From NCBI RefSeq assembly GCF_051014445.1, contig NW_027488370.1:13950001-14014000 (forward strand): 64,000 nucleotides of DNA. Reading direction: 5' to 3'. This DNA comes from Colletes latitarsis (lineage: Eukaryota; Arthropoda; Insecta; Hymenoptera; Colletidae). Made by a program: the position numbers and the translations under genes. This document shows, in pieces, positions 37,701 to 51,194 of the stretch (the stretch's first letter is position 1; each line of letters begins with the position of its first letter). The notes under the pieces are model-generated. The model searched no databases and was not told the DNA's origin. It was given only the letters and a program-made list of their open reading frames with translations.

Positions 37701-40700
37701 GACCTAACCGAGAAAAAACCGGCGTTATCCTCTAAAATATTAATCGCCACCAGGTTTAATTGACTGCTTCGGTGTGGTACCGCATTACTACGTGATCCAA
37801 ACCAGAAAAAGCCCAGGATCTTGCCAACAAATAGGCGAAAAATGCGAAGGTACGAGCCAGATGAGGGAAAATCCCAGACCTAACCGAGACATAGCCTGCG
37901 TTATCCTGTAAAATATTAATCGGAGCCAGGTTTATTTGACTGTTTCAGTGTGGTACCACATTACTACGTGGTCCAAGCATGAAAAAGCCCAGGATCTTGC
38001 CATCAAGTAGGCGAAAAATGCGAAGGTACGAGCCAGATGATTGCAAATACCAAAACTAAACCAGACATAACCAGCGTTATCCTCTAAAATACTATTCGGA
38101 ACCGGCTTTTATTGATTGTTTCAGTGAGGTACCACATTACTACGTGATCCAAACCAGAAAAAGCCCAGGATCTGGCCAACAAGTATGCGAAAAACGCGAA
38201 ATTACGAGCCAGATGAGGGAAAATCCCAAACCTAACGCAGACATAAACGGCGTTATCCTCTAAAATATTAATCGCCACCAGGTTGAATTGACTGCTTCGG
38301 TGTGGTACCGCATTACTACGTGATCCAAACCAGAGAAAGCCCAGGATCTCGCCAACAAGTATGCGAAAAATGCGGAGGTACGAGGCAGATGTGGGAAAAT
38401 CCCAGACCTAACCGAGACATAGCCGGCGTTATCCTGTAAAATATTAATCGGAACCAGGTTTATTTGACTGTTTCAGTGTCGTACCACATTACTACGTGAT
38501 CCAAGCATGAAAAAGCCCAGGATCCTGCCAACAAGTTGGCGAAAAATGCGAAGGTACGAGACAAATGAGGGCAAATCCCAGACCTAACCGAGAAATAACC
38601 GGCGCTATCCTCTAAAATATTAATCGCAACCAGGTTTAATTGACTGTCTGAGTGTTGTCCCACATTACTATGTGATCCAAACCAGAAAAAGCCCAGGATC
38701 TTGCCAACAAGTATGCGAAAAATGCGAAAGTACGAGCCAGATGTGGGCAAATCCTAGACCTAACCCAGACATAACCGGCGTTATCCTCTAAAATATTAAT
38801 CGCAACCAGGTTTAATTGACTGTTTCGGTGTGGTACCGCATTACTACGTGATCCAAACCAGAAAAAGGCCAGGATCCTGCCAAGATGTATGCGAAAAACG
38901 AGAAAGTATGAGCCAGATGAGGGCAAATACCAGACCTAACCCAGACGTTGCCGGCGTTATCCTGTAAAATATTAATCGGAACCATGTTTATTTGACTGTC
39001 TCAGTGTGTTACCACATTACTACATGATCCAAACCAGAAAAAGGCCAGGATCTGGCCAACAAGTAAGCGAAAAATGCGAAAGTACGAGCCAGATGAGGGA
39101 AAATCCCAGAACTAACCGAGACATAACCGGCGTTATCCTCTAAAATATTAATCGCCGCCAGGTTTAATTGTCTGTTTCGGTGTGTAACCTCATTACTACG
39201 GGATCCAAACCAGAAAAAACCCAGGATCTGCCCAACAGGTATGCGACAAACGCGAAAGCATGTGCCAGATGATTGCAAATACTAGAACCAACCCAGACGT
39301 AACCTGCGTTATACTCTAAAATACTATTCGGAACCAGGTTTTATTGACTGTTAAGGTGTGGTACCGCATTACTACCTGATCCAAACCAGAGAAAGCCCAG
39401 GATCTTGCCACAAGTAGGCGAAAAATGAGAAGGTACGAGCCAGATGATTGCAAATACCAGAACTAAACCAGACATAGCCGGCGTTATCCTGCTAAATAAT
39501 AATCGGAACCAGGTTTATTTGACTGTTTCAGTGTGGTACCACATTACTACGTGGTCGAAGCATGAAAAAGCCCAGGATCTTGCCATCAAGTAGGCGAGAA
39601 ATGCGAAAATACGAGCCAGATGAGGGCAAATCCCAGACCTAACCCAGACATAACCGGCGTTATCCTCTAAAATATTAATCGCAACCTGGTTTAATTGACT
39701 GTTTCGGTGTGGAACCACATTACGACGGGATACAAACCAGAAAAAGCCCTGGATCTGGCCAACAAGTATGCGAGAAATGCGAAAGTATGAGCCAGATGAG
39801 GCCAAATCCCAGACCTATCCGAGACATAACCGGCGTTATCCTCTAAAATATTAATCGCCGCCAGGTATAATTGACTGCTTCGGTGTGGAACCTCATTACT
39901 ACGGGATCCAAACCAGAAAAAACCCAGGATCTGCCCAACAATTATGCGAAAAACGCGAAAGTATGTGCCAGATGATTGCAAATACCAGAACCAACCCAGA
40001 CGTAACCTGCGTTATACTCTAAAATAATATTCGGAACCAGGTTTAATTGACTGTTAAGGTGTGGTACCGCATTACTACCTGATCCAAACCAGAAAAATCC
40101 CAGGATCTTGCCACAAGTAGGCGAAAAATGAGAAGGTACGAGCCAGATGATTGCAAATACCAGAACTAAACCAGACATAACCAGCGTTATCCTCTAAAAT
40201 ACTATTCGGAACCTGGTTTATTTGACTGTTTCAGTGTGGTACCACATTACTACGTGGTCCAAGCATGAAAAAGGCCAGGATCTGGCCAACAAGTATGCGA
40301 AATATGCGAAATTACGAGCCAGATGAGGGAAAATCCCAAAACTAACGGAGACATAACCGGCGTTATCCTCTAAAATATTAATCGCCACGAGGTTGAATTG
40401 ACCGCTTCGGTGTGGTACCGCATTTCTACGTGATCCAAACCAGAAAATGCCCAGGATCTTGCCAACAAGTATGCGAAAAATGCGGAGGTACCAGCCAGAT
40501 GAGGGAAAATCCCAGACATAACCGAGACATAGCCGGCGTTATCCTGTTAAATATTAATCGGAACCAGGTTTATTTGACTGTTTCAGTGTGGTACCACATT
40601 ACTACGTGGTCCAAGCATGAAAAAGCCCAGGATCTTGCCAACAAGTAGGCGAAAAATGCGAAGGTACGAGCCAGATGAAAGCAAATACCAGAACTAACCG

Positions 40701-42150
40701 AGACATAACCGGCGTTATCCTCCAACATACTAATCGCAACCAGGTTTAATTGACCGCTACGGTGTGGTACCGCATTACTACGTGATCCAAACCAGGAAAA
40801 GCCCAGGATCTTGCCAACGAGTATGCGAAAATTGCGAACGTATGAGACAGATGATTGCAAATACCAGAACTAACCCAGACATAACCAGCGTTACCCTCCA
40901 AAATATTAATCACAACCTGGTTTAATTGACTGTTTCGGTGTGGAACCACATTACGACGGGATACAAACCAGAAAAAGCCCTGGATCTGGCCAACAAGTAT
41001 GCGAGAAATGCGAAAGTATGAGCCAGATGAGGCCAAATCCCAGACCTATCCGAGACATAACCGGCGTTATCCTCTAAAATATTAATCGCCGCCAGGTTTA
41101 ATTGACTGTTTCGGTGTGGAACCTCATTACTACGGGATCCAAACCAGAAAAAACCCAGGATCTGCCCAACAAGTATGCGACAAACGCGAAGGCATGTGCC
41201 AGATGATTGCAAATACCAGAACCAACCCAGACGTAACCTGCGTTATACTCTAAAATACTATTCGGAACCAGGTTTAATTGACTGTTAAGGTGTGGTACCG
41301 CATTACTACCTGATCCAAACCAGAAAAAGCCCAGGATCTTGCCACAAGTAGGCGAAAAATGAGAAGGTACGAGCCAGATGATTGCAAATACCAGAACTAA
41401 ACCAGACATAGCCGGCGTTATCCTGTTAAATATTAATCGGAACCAGGTTTATTTGACTGTTTCAGTGTGGTACCACATTACTACGTGGTCCAAGCATGAA
41501 AAAGCCCAGGATCTTGCCAACAAGTAGGCGAAAAATGCGAAGGTACGAGCCAGATGATAGCAAATACCAGAACTAACCGAGACATAACCGGCGTTATCCT
41601 CTAAAATATTAATCGCAACAAGGTTTAATTGACTGTTTCGGTGTGGCACCGCATTACTACGTGATCCAAACCAGAAAAAGGCCGGGATCTTGCCAAGATG
41701 TATTCGAAAAACGCGAAAGTATGAGCCGGATGAGGGCAAATACCAGACCTAACCCAGCCATAGCCGGCGTTATCCTGTAAAATATTAATCGGAACCATGT
41801 TTATTTGACTGTTTCAGTGTGGTACCACATTACTACGTGGTCCAAGCATGAAAAAGGCCAGGATCTGGCCCACAAGTATGCAAAAAATGCGAAATTACGA
41901 GCCAGATGAGGGAAAATCCCAGACCTAACCGAGACATAACCGGCGTTATCCTCTAAAATATTAATCACCACCAGGTTTAATTGACTGTTTCGGTATGGAA
42001 CCTCATTACTACGGGATCCAAACCAGAAAAAACCCAGGATCTGGCCAACAAGTGTGCGAAAAACGCGAAAGTATGAGCCAGATGATTGCAAATACCAGAA
42101 CTAACCCAGACATAACCAGCGTTATCCTCCAAAATATTAATCGGAACCAT
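34731..42150. repeat. 8.27 kb segment, copy 2, with internal two-monomer losses
   Basis: Direct neighbour of copy 1 with the same subtype order, but shorter in steps of 352 bp near 36,190, 37,800, 38,700 and 39,140. It also holds TTCAGTGTCGTACC starts, near 34,779 and 38,472. Between about 39,870 and 40,920 the alignment to copy 1 is rearranged: 40,746-41,036 matches 31,954-32,244 (offset 8,792 bp). After 40,929 it matches 32,840-34,080 closely. Inference: duplication of an already composite block, followed by unequal exchanges. Confidence 0.85.
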
Positions 42151-44860
42151 GTTTATTTGACTGTCTCAGTGTGTTACCACATTACTACGTGATCCAAACC
42201 AGAAAAAGGCCTGGATCTGGCCAACAAGTATGCGAAAAATGCGAAAATTCGAGCCAGATGAGGGCAAATCCCAGACCTAACCCAGACATAACCGGCGTTA
42301 TCCTCTAAAATATTAATCGCAACCTGGTTTAATTGACTGTTTCGGTGTGGAACCACATAAGACGGGATACAAACCAGAAAAAGCCCTGGATCTGGCCAAC
42401 AAGTATGCGAGAAATGCGAAAGTATGAGCCAGATGAGGCCAAATCCCAGACCTATCCGAGACATAACCGGCGTTATCCTCTAAAATATTAATCGCCGCCA
42501 GGTTTAATTGACTGCTTCGGTGTGGAACCTCATTACTACGGGATCCAAACCAGAAAAAACCCAGGATCTGCCCAACAAGTATGCGAAAAACGCGAAAGTA
42601 TGTGCCAGATGATTGCAAATACCAGAACCAACCCAGACGTAACCTGCGTTATAATCTAAAATACTATTCGGAACCAGGTTTAATTGACTGTTAACGTGTG
42701 GTACCGCATTACTGCCTGATCCAAACCAGAAAAAGACCAGGATCTTGCCACAAGTAGGCGAAAAATGAGAAGGTACGAGCCAGATGATTGCAAATACCAG
42801 AACTAAACCAGACATAACCAGCGTTATCCTCTAAAATACTAATCGGAATCAGGTTTATTTGACTGTTTCAGTGTGATACCACATTACTGCGTGATCCAAG
42901 CATGAAAAAGGCCAGGATCTGGCCCACAAGTATGCGAAAAATGCGAAATTAAGAGCCAGATGAGGGAAAATCCCAGACCTAACAGAGACAAAACTGGCGT
43001 TATCCTCTAAAATTTTAATCGCCACCAGGTTTAATTGACTGTTTCGGTGTGGTACCGCATTACTACGTGATCCAAACCAGAAAAAGGCCAGGATCTTGCC
43101 AAGATGTATTCGAAAAACGCGAAAGTATGAGCCAGATGAGGGCAAATACCAGAACTAACCCAGACGTAACCGGCGTTATCCTCTAAAATACTATTCGGAA
43201 CCAGGTTTAATTGACTGTGAAGGTGTGGTACCGCATTACTACCTGATCCAAACCAGAAAAAGCCCAGGATCTTGCCACAACTAGGCGAAAAATGCGAACG
43301 TACGAGCCAGATGATTGCAAATAGCAGAACTAAACCAGGCATAACCAGCGTTATCCTCTAAAATACTAATCGGAACCAGGTTTATTTGACTGTTTCAGTG
43401 TGGTACCACATTACTACGTGGTCCAAGCATGAAAAAGGCCAGGATCTGGCCAACAAGTATGCGAAAAATGCGAAATTACGAGCCAGATGAGGGAAAATCC
43501 CAAACCTAACGGAGACATAACCGGCGTTATCCTCTAAAATATTAATCGCCACAAGGTTGAATTGACTGCTTCGGTGTGGTACCGCATTACTACGTGATCC
43601 AAACCAGAAAATGCCCAGGATCTTGCCAACAAGTATGCGAAAAATGCGGAGGTACGAGCCAGATGAGGGAAAATCCCAGACCTAACCGAGACATAGCCGG
43701 CGTTATCCTGTTAAATATTAATCGGAACCAGGTTTATTTGACTGTTTCAGTGTGGTACCACATTACTACATGGTCCAAGCATGAAAAAGCCCAGGATCTT
43801 GCCAACAAGTAGGCGAAAAATTGCGAACGTATGAGACAGATGATTGCAAATACCAGAACTAACCCAGACATAACCAGCGTTATCCTCCAAAATATTAATC
43901 GCAACCAGGCTTAATTGACTGTTTCGGTGTGGAGCGTCATTATTACGGGACCCAAACCAGAAAGAACCCTGGATCTGGCCAAGAAGTATGCGAAAAACGC
44001 GAAAGTATGTGACAGATGATTGCAAATACCAGAACTAATCCAGACATAACCAGCGTTATCCTCTAAAATACTAATCGGAACCAGCTTTCATTGACTGTTT
44101 CAGTGTGGTACCACATTACTACGTGATCCAAACCAGAAAAAGCCCAGGATCTGGCCAACAAGTATGCGAGAAATGCGAAAGTATGAGCCAGATGAGGGCA
44201 AATCCCAGAACTAACCGAGACATAACCGGCGTTATCCTCTAAAATATTAATCGCAACCAGGTTTAATTGACTGTTTCGGTGTGGTACCACATTACTACGT
44301 TATCAAAACAGAAAAAGCCCAGGATCTGGCCAACAAGTATGCGAAAAATGCGAAAGTACGAGCCAGATGTGGGCAAATCCCCGACCTCACCCAGACATAA
44401 CCGGCGTTATCCTCTAAAATATTAATCGCAACCAGGTTTAATTGACTGTTTCAGTGTGATACCACATTACTGCGTGGTCCAAGCATGAAAAAGGCCAGGA
44501 TCTGGCCCACAAGTATGCGAAAAATGCGAAATTAGGAGCCAGATGAGGGAAAATCCCAAACCTAACGGAGACATAACCGGCGTTATCCTCTAAAATATTA
44601 ATCGCCACAAGGTTGAATTGACTGCTTCGGTGTGGTACCGCATGACTACGTGATCCAAACCAGAAAAAGCCCGGGATCTTGCCAACAAGTATGCGAAAAA
44701 TGCGGAGGTACGAGCCAGATGTGGGAAAATCCCAGACCTAACCGAGACATAGCCGGCGTTATCCTGTAAAATATTAATCGGAACCAGGTTTATTTGACTG
44801 TTTCAGTGTGGTACCACATTACTACGTGATCCAAGCATGAAAAAGCCCAGGATCCTGCCA
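42151..44860. repeat. Mixed monomers between large blocks
   Basis: About fifteen monomers. Around 43,364-43,815 the sequence resembles 40,200-40,650 at an offset of about 3,164 bp, eighteen monomers. The GTGGAGCG dyad variant appears near 43,929. One monomer near 42,354 reads CCACATAAGACGGG, a one-base loss with substitution compared with CCACATTACGACGGG. AATTTTAATCGCC near 43,011 is shared with 51,280. No gene was seen. Confidence 0.85.
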
Positions 44861-47800
44861 ACAAGTAGGCGAAAAATGCGAAGGTACGAGCTAGATGATT
44901 GCAAATACCAGAACTAAACCAGACATAACCAGCGTTATCCTCTGAAATATTAATCGGATCCTGCTTTCATTGACTGTTTCAGTGTGTTACCACATTACTA
45001 CGTGATCCAAACCAGAAAAAGCCCAGGATCTGGCCAAAATGTATGCGAGAAATGCGAAAGTACTAGCCAGATGAGGGCAAATCCCAGAACTAACCGAGAC
45101 ATAACCGGCGCTATCCTCTAAAATATTAATCGCAACCAGGTTTAATTGACTGTTTCGGCGTGGTACCGCATTACTGCGTGATACAGACCAGAAAAAGGCC
45201 AGGATCTGGCCAACAAGTATGCGAAAAATGCGAAAGTACGAGACAGATGTGGCAAATCCCAAACCTAACGGAGACATAACCGGCGTTATCCTCTAAAATA
45301 TTAATCGCCACCAGGTTGAATTGACTGCTTCGGTGTGGTACCGCATTACTACGTGATCCAAACCAGAAAAAGCCCAGGATCTTGCCAACAAGTATGCGAA
45401 AAATGCGGAGGTTCGAGCCAGATGTGGGAAAATCCCAGACCTAACCGAGACATAGCCGGCGTTATCCTGTAAAATATTAATCGGAACCAGGTTTATTTGA
45501 CTGTTTCAGTGTGGTACCACATTACTACGTGATCCAAGCATGAAAAAGCCCAGGATCTTGCCAACAAGTAGGCGAAAAATGCGAAGGTACGAGCCAGATG
45601 ATTGCAAATACCAGAACTAAACCAGACATAACCAGCGTTATCCTATAATATACTAATGGGAACCAGCTTTTATTGACTGTTTCAGTGTGGTACCACATTA
45701 CTACGTGATCCAAACCAGAAAAAGCCCAGGATCTGGCCAACAAGTATGCGAGAAATGCGAAAATTCGAGCCAGATGACGGCAAATCCCAGACCTAACCGT
45801 GACATAACCGGCGTTATCGTCTAAAATATTAATCGCAACCAGGTTCAATTGACTGTTTCGGTGTGGAACCACATTACTACGTGATGTAAACCAGAAAAAG
45901 CCCAGGTTCTGGCCAACAAGTATGCGAGAAATGCGAAAGTACGAGCCAGATGAGGGCAAATCCCAGACCTAACCCAGACATAACCGGCGTTATCCTCTAA
46001 AATATTAATCGCAACCGGGTTAAATTGACTGTTTCGGTGTGGAACCACTTTACGACGGGATACAAACCAGAAAAAGCCCAGGATCTTGCCAACAAGTATG
46101 CGAAAAATGCGAAGGTACGAGACAGATGATGGCAAATACCAGAACTAAACCAGACATAACCAGCGTTATCCTAAAAAATACTAATCGGAACCAGCTTTTA
46201 TTGACTGTTTCAGTGTGGTACCACATTACTACGTGGTCCAAGCATGAAAAAGCCCAGGATCTTGCCAACAAGTATGCGAAAAACGCGAAAGTATGTGACA
46301 GATGATTGCAAATACCAGAACTAACCCAGACATAACCAGCGTTATCCTCTAAAATACTAATGGGAACCAGCTTTTATTGACTGTATCAGTGTGGTACCAC
46401 ATTACTACGTGATCCAAACCAGAAAAAGCCCAGGATCTGGGCAACAAGTATGCGAGAAATGCGAAAATTCGAGCCAGATGAGGGCAAATCCCAGACCTAA
46501 CCCAGACATAACCGGCGTTATCCTGTTAAATATTAATCGGAACCAGGTTTATTTAACTGTTTCAGTGTGGTACCACATTACTACGTGATCCAAGCATGAA
46601 AAAGCCCAGGATCTGGCCAACAAGTAGGCGAAAAATGCGAAAGTACGAGACAGATGAGGGCAAATCCCAGACCTAGCCGAGAAATGACCGGCGCTATCCT
46701 CTAAAATATTAATCGCAACCAGGTTTAATTGACTGTTTCGGTGTGGTACCGCATTACTACGTGATCCAAACCAGAAAAAGGCCAGGATCTTGCCAAGATG
46801 TATTCGAAAAACGCGAAAGTATGAGCCAGATGATTGCAAATACCAGACCTAACCCAGACATAACCGGCGTTATCCTCTAAAATATTAATCGCAACCTGGT
46901 TTAATTGACTGCTTCGGTGTGGTACCGCATTACTACGTGATCCAAACCAGAAAAAGCCCAGGATCTTGCCAACAAGTATGCGAAAAATGCGGAGGTACGA
47001 GCCAGATGTGGGAAAATCCTAGACCTAACCGAGACAAAACCGGCGTTATCCTGTAAAATATTAATCGGAACCAGGTTTATTTGACAGTTTCAGTGTGGTA
47101 TCTCATTACTACGTGATCCAAGCATGAAAAAGCCCAGGATCCTGCCAACAAGTAGGCGAAAAATGCGAAGGTACGAGCTAGATGATTGCAAATACCAGAA
47201 CTAAACCAGACATAACCGGCGTTATCCTCTAAAATATTAATCGCAACCTGGTTTAATTGACTGTTTCGGTGTGGAACCACATTACTACGTGGTCCAAGCA
47301 TGAAAAAGGCCAGGATCTGGCCAACAAGTATGCGAAAAATGCGAAATTACGAGCCAGATGAGGGAAAATCCCAAACCTAACGGAGACATAGCCGGCGTTA
47401 TCCTGTTAAATATTAATCGGAACCAGGTTTATTTGACTGTTTCAGTGTGGTACCACATTACTACATGGTCCAAGCATGAAAAAGCCCAGGATCTTGCCAA
47501 CAAGTAGGCGAAAAATGCGAAGGTACGAGCCAGATGATAGCAAATACCAGAACTAACCGAGACATAACCGGCGTTATCCTCCAACATATTAATCGCAACC
47601 AGGTTTAATTGACTGCTACGGTGTGGTACCGCATTACTACGTGATCCAAACCAGGAAAAGCCTAGGATCTTGCCAACGAGTATGCGAAAATTGCGAACGA
47701 ATGAGACAGATGATTGCAAATACCAGAACTAACCCAGACATAACCAGCGTTATCCTCCAAAATATTAATCGCAACCAGGCTTAATTGACTGTTTCGGTGT

Positions 47801-48027
47801 GGAGCGTCATTATTACGGGTCCCAAAACAGAAATAGCCCAGGATCTGGCCAACAAGTATGCGAAAAATGCGAAAGTACGAGCCAGATGTGGGCAAATCCC
47901 AGACCTCACCCAGACATAACCGGCGTTATCCTCTAAAATATTAATCGCAACCAGGTTTAATTGACTGTTTCAGTGTGATACCACATTACTGCGTGGTCCA
48001 AGCATGAAAAAGGCCAGGATCTGGCCC
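44861..48027. repeat. 18-monomer block, copy 1 (3,167 bp)
   Basis: Recurs immediately as 48,028-51,194 at an offset of 3,167 bp, eighteen monomers minus 1 bp. The left boundary lies in ACAAGTAGGCG near 44,861. At the far end of each block the same phase reads GGCCCACAAGTA, continuing as GGCG after the first copy and TGCG after the second. Differences noticed are GAGGGCAAAT/GAGAGCAAAT near 45,075, GATGTAAACC/GAGGTAAACC near 45,893, CCAACAAG/CCAAGAAG near 46,092, CGAAAAACGCG/CGCAAAACGCG near 46,278 and GCAACAAG/GCAATAAG near 46,444. The subtype order is otherwise preserved. Confidence 0.95.
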
Positions 48028-51000
48028 ACAAGTAGGCGAAAAATGCGAAGGTACGAGCTAGATGATTGCAAATACCAGAACTAAACCAGACATAACCAGC
48101 GTTATCCTCTGAAATATTAATCGGATCCTGCTTTCATTGACTGTTTCAGTGTGTTACCACATTACTACGTGATCCAAACCAGAAAAAGCCCAGGATCTGG
48201 CCAAAATGTATGCGAGAAATGCGAAAGTACTAGCCAGATGAGAGCAAATCCCAGAACTAACCGAGACATAACCGGCGCTATCCTCTAAAATATTAATCGC
48301 AACCAGGTTTAATTGACTGTTTCGGCGTGGTACCGCATTACTGCGTGATACAGACCAGAAAAAGGCCAGGATCTGGCCAACAAGTATGCGAAAAATGCGA
48401 AAGTACGAGACAGATGTGGCAAATCCCAAACCTAACGGAGACATAACCGGCGTTATCCTCTAAAATATTAATCGCCACCAGGTTGAATTGACTGCTTCGG
48501 TGTGGTACCGCATTACTACGTGATCCAAACCAGAAAAAGCCCAGGATCTTGCCAACAAGTATGCGAAAAATGCGGAGGTTCGAGCCAGATGTGGGAAAAT
48601 CCCAGACCTAACCGAGACATAGCCGGCGTTATCCTGTAAAATATTAATCGGAACCAGGTTTATTTGACTGTTTCAGTGTGGTACCACATTACTACGTGAT
48701 CCAAGCATGAAAAAGCCCAGGATCTTGCCAACAAGTAGGCGAAAAATGCGAAGGTACGAGCCAGATGATTGCAAATACCAGAACTAAACCAGACATAACC
48801 AGCGTTATCCTATAATATACTAATGGGAACCAGCTTTTATTGACTGTTTCAGTGTGGTACCACATTACTACGTGATCCAAACCAGAAAAAGCCCAGGATC
48901 TGGCCAACAAGTATGCGAGAAATGCGAAAATTCGAGCCAGATGACGGCAAATCCCAGACCTAACCGTGACATAACCGGCGTTATCGTCTAAAATATTAAT
49001 CGCAACCAGGTTCAATTGACTGTTTCGGTGTGGAACCACATTACTACGTGAGGTAAACCAGAAAAAGCCCAGGTTCTGGCCAACAAGTATGCGAGAAATG
49101 CGAAAGTACGAGCCAGATGAGGGCAAATCCCAGACCTAACCCAGACATAACCGGCGTTATCCTCTAAAATATTAATCGCAACCGGGTTAAATTGACTGTT
49201 TCGGTGTGGAACCACTTTACGACGGGATACAAACCAGAAAAAGCCCAGGATCTTGCCAAGAAGTATGCGAAAAATGCGAAGGTACGAGACAGATGATGGC
49301 AAATACCAGAACTAAACCAGACATAACCAGCGTTATCCTAAAAAATACTAATCGGAACCAGCTTTTATTGACTGTTTCAGTGTGGTACCACATTACTACG
49401 TGGTCCAAGCATGAAAAAGCCCAGGATCTTGCCAACAAGTATGCGCAAAACGCGAAAGTATGTGACAGATGATTGCAAATACCAGAACTAACCCAGACAT
49501 AACCAGCGTTATCCTCTAAAATACTAATGGGAACCAGCTTTTATTGACTGTATCAGTGTGGTACCACATTACTACGTGATCCAAACCAGAAAAAGCCCAG
49601 GATCTGGGCAATAAGTATGCGAGAAATGCGAAAATTCGAGCCAGATGAGGGCAAATCCCAGACCTAACCCAGACATAACCGGCGTTATCCTGTTAAATAT
49701 TAATCGGAACCAGGTTTATTTAACTGTTTCAGTGTGGTACCACATTACTACGTGATCCAAGCATGAAAAAGCCCAGGATCTGGCCAACAAGTAGGCGAAA
49801 AATGCGAAAGTACGAGACAGATGAGGGCAAATCCCAGACCTAGCCGAGAAATGACCGGCGCTATCCTCTAAAATATTAATCGCAACCAGGTTTAATTGAC
49901 TGTTTCGGTGTGGTACCGCATTACTACGTGATCCAAACCAGAAAAAGGCCAGGATCTTGCCAAGATGTATTCGAAAAACGCGAAAGTATGAGCCAGATGA
50001 TTGCAAATACCAGACCTAACCCAGACATAACCGGCGTTATCCTCTAAAATATTAATCGCAACCTGGTTTAATTGACTGCTTCGGTGTGGTACCGCATTAC
50101 TACGTGATCCAAACCAGAAAAAGCCCAGGATCTTGCCAACAAGTATGCGAAAAATGCGGAGGTACGAGCCAGATGTGGGAAAATCCTAGACCTAACCGAG
50201 ACAAAACCGGCGTTATCCTGTAAAATATTAATCGGAACCAGGTTTATTTGACAGTTTCAGTGTGGTATCTCATTACTACGTGATCCAAGCATGAAAAAGC
50301 CCAGGATCCTGCCAACAAGTAGGCGAAAAATGCGAAGGTACGAGCTAGATGATTGCAAATACCAGAACTAAACCAGACATAACCGGCGTTATCCTCTAAA
50401 ATATTAATCGCAACCTGGTTTAATTGACTGTTTCGGTGTGGAACCACATTACTACGTGGTCCAAGCATGAAAAAGGCCAGGATCTGGCCAACAAGTATGC
50501 GAAAAATGCGAAATTACGAGCCAGATGAGGGAAAATCCCAAACCTAACGGAGACATAGCCGGCGTTATCCTGTTAAATATTAATCGGAACCAGGTTTATT
50601 TGACTGTTTCAGTGTGGTACCACATTACTACATGGTCCAAGCATGAAAAAGCCCAGGATCTTGCCAACAAGTAGGCGAAAAATGCGAAGGTACGAGCCAG
50701 ATGATAGCAAATACCAGAACTAACCGAGACATAACCGGCGTTATCCTCCAACATATTAATCGCAACCAGGTTTAATTGACTGCTACGGTGTGGTACCGCA
50801 TTACTACGTGATCCAAACCAGGAAAAGCCTAGGATCTTGCCAACGAGTATGCGAAAATTGCGAACGAATGAGACAGATGATTGCAAATACCAGAACTAAC
50901 CCAGACATAACCAGCGTTATCCTCCAAAATATTAATCGCAACCAGGCTTAATTGACTGTTTCGGTGTGGAGCGTCATTATTACGGGTCCCAAAACAGAAA

Positions 51001-51194
51001 TAGCCCAGGATCTGGCCAACAAGTATGCGAAAAATGCGAAAGTACGAGCCAGATGTGGGCAAATCCCAGACCTCACCCAGACATAACCGGCGTTATCCTC
51101 TAAAATATTAATCGCAACCAGGTTTAATTGACTGTTTCAGTGTGATACCACATTACTGCGTGGTCCAAGCATGAAAAAGGCCAGGATCTGGCCC
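48028..51194. repeat. 18-monomer block, copy 2 (3,167 bp)
   Basis: Adjacent direct duplicate of 44,861-48,027, with only about five substitutions noticed. Its right boundary is at GGCCCACAAGTATGCG, near 51,201 at the latest. The internal order, including the GTGGAGCG dyad variant near 50,965 and the CTTTCATTGAC monomer near 48,131, is the same as in copy 1. Confidence 0.95.

Noticed and set aside
45525..45959. 144-codon minus-strand frame, with similar ones at 48,692-49,126, 57,484-57,918, 59,595-60,029 and 61,177-61,611
   Set aside because: The longest frames arise where a common stop is lost in one subtype, and most of the copies lie in duplicated blocks. They are still monomer translations with no independent sign of selection.
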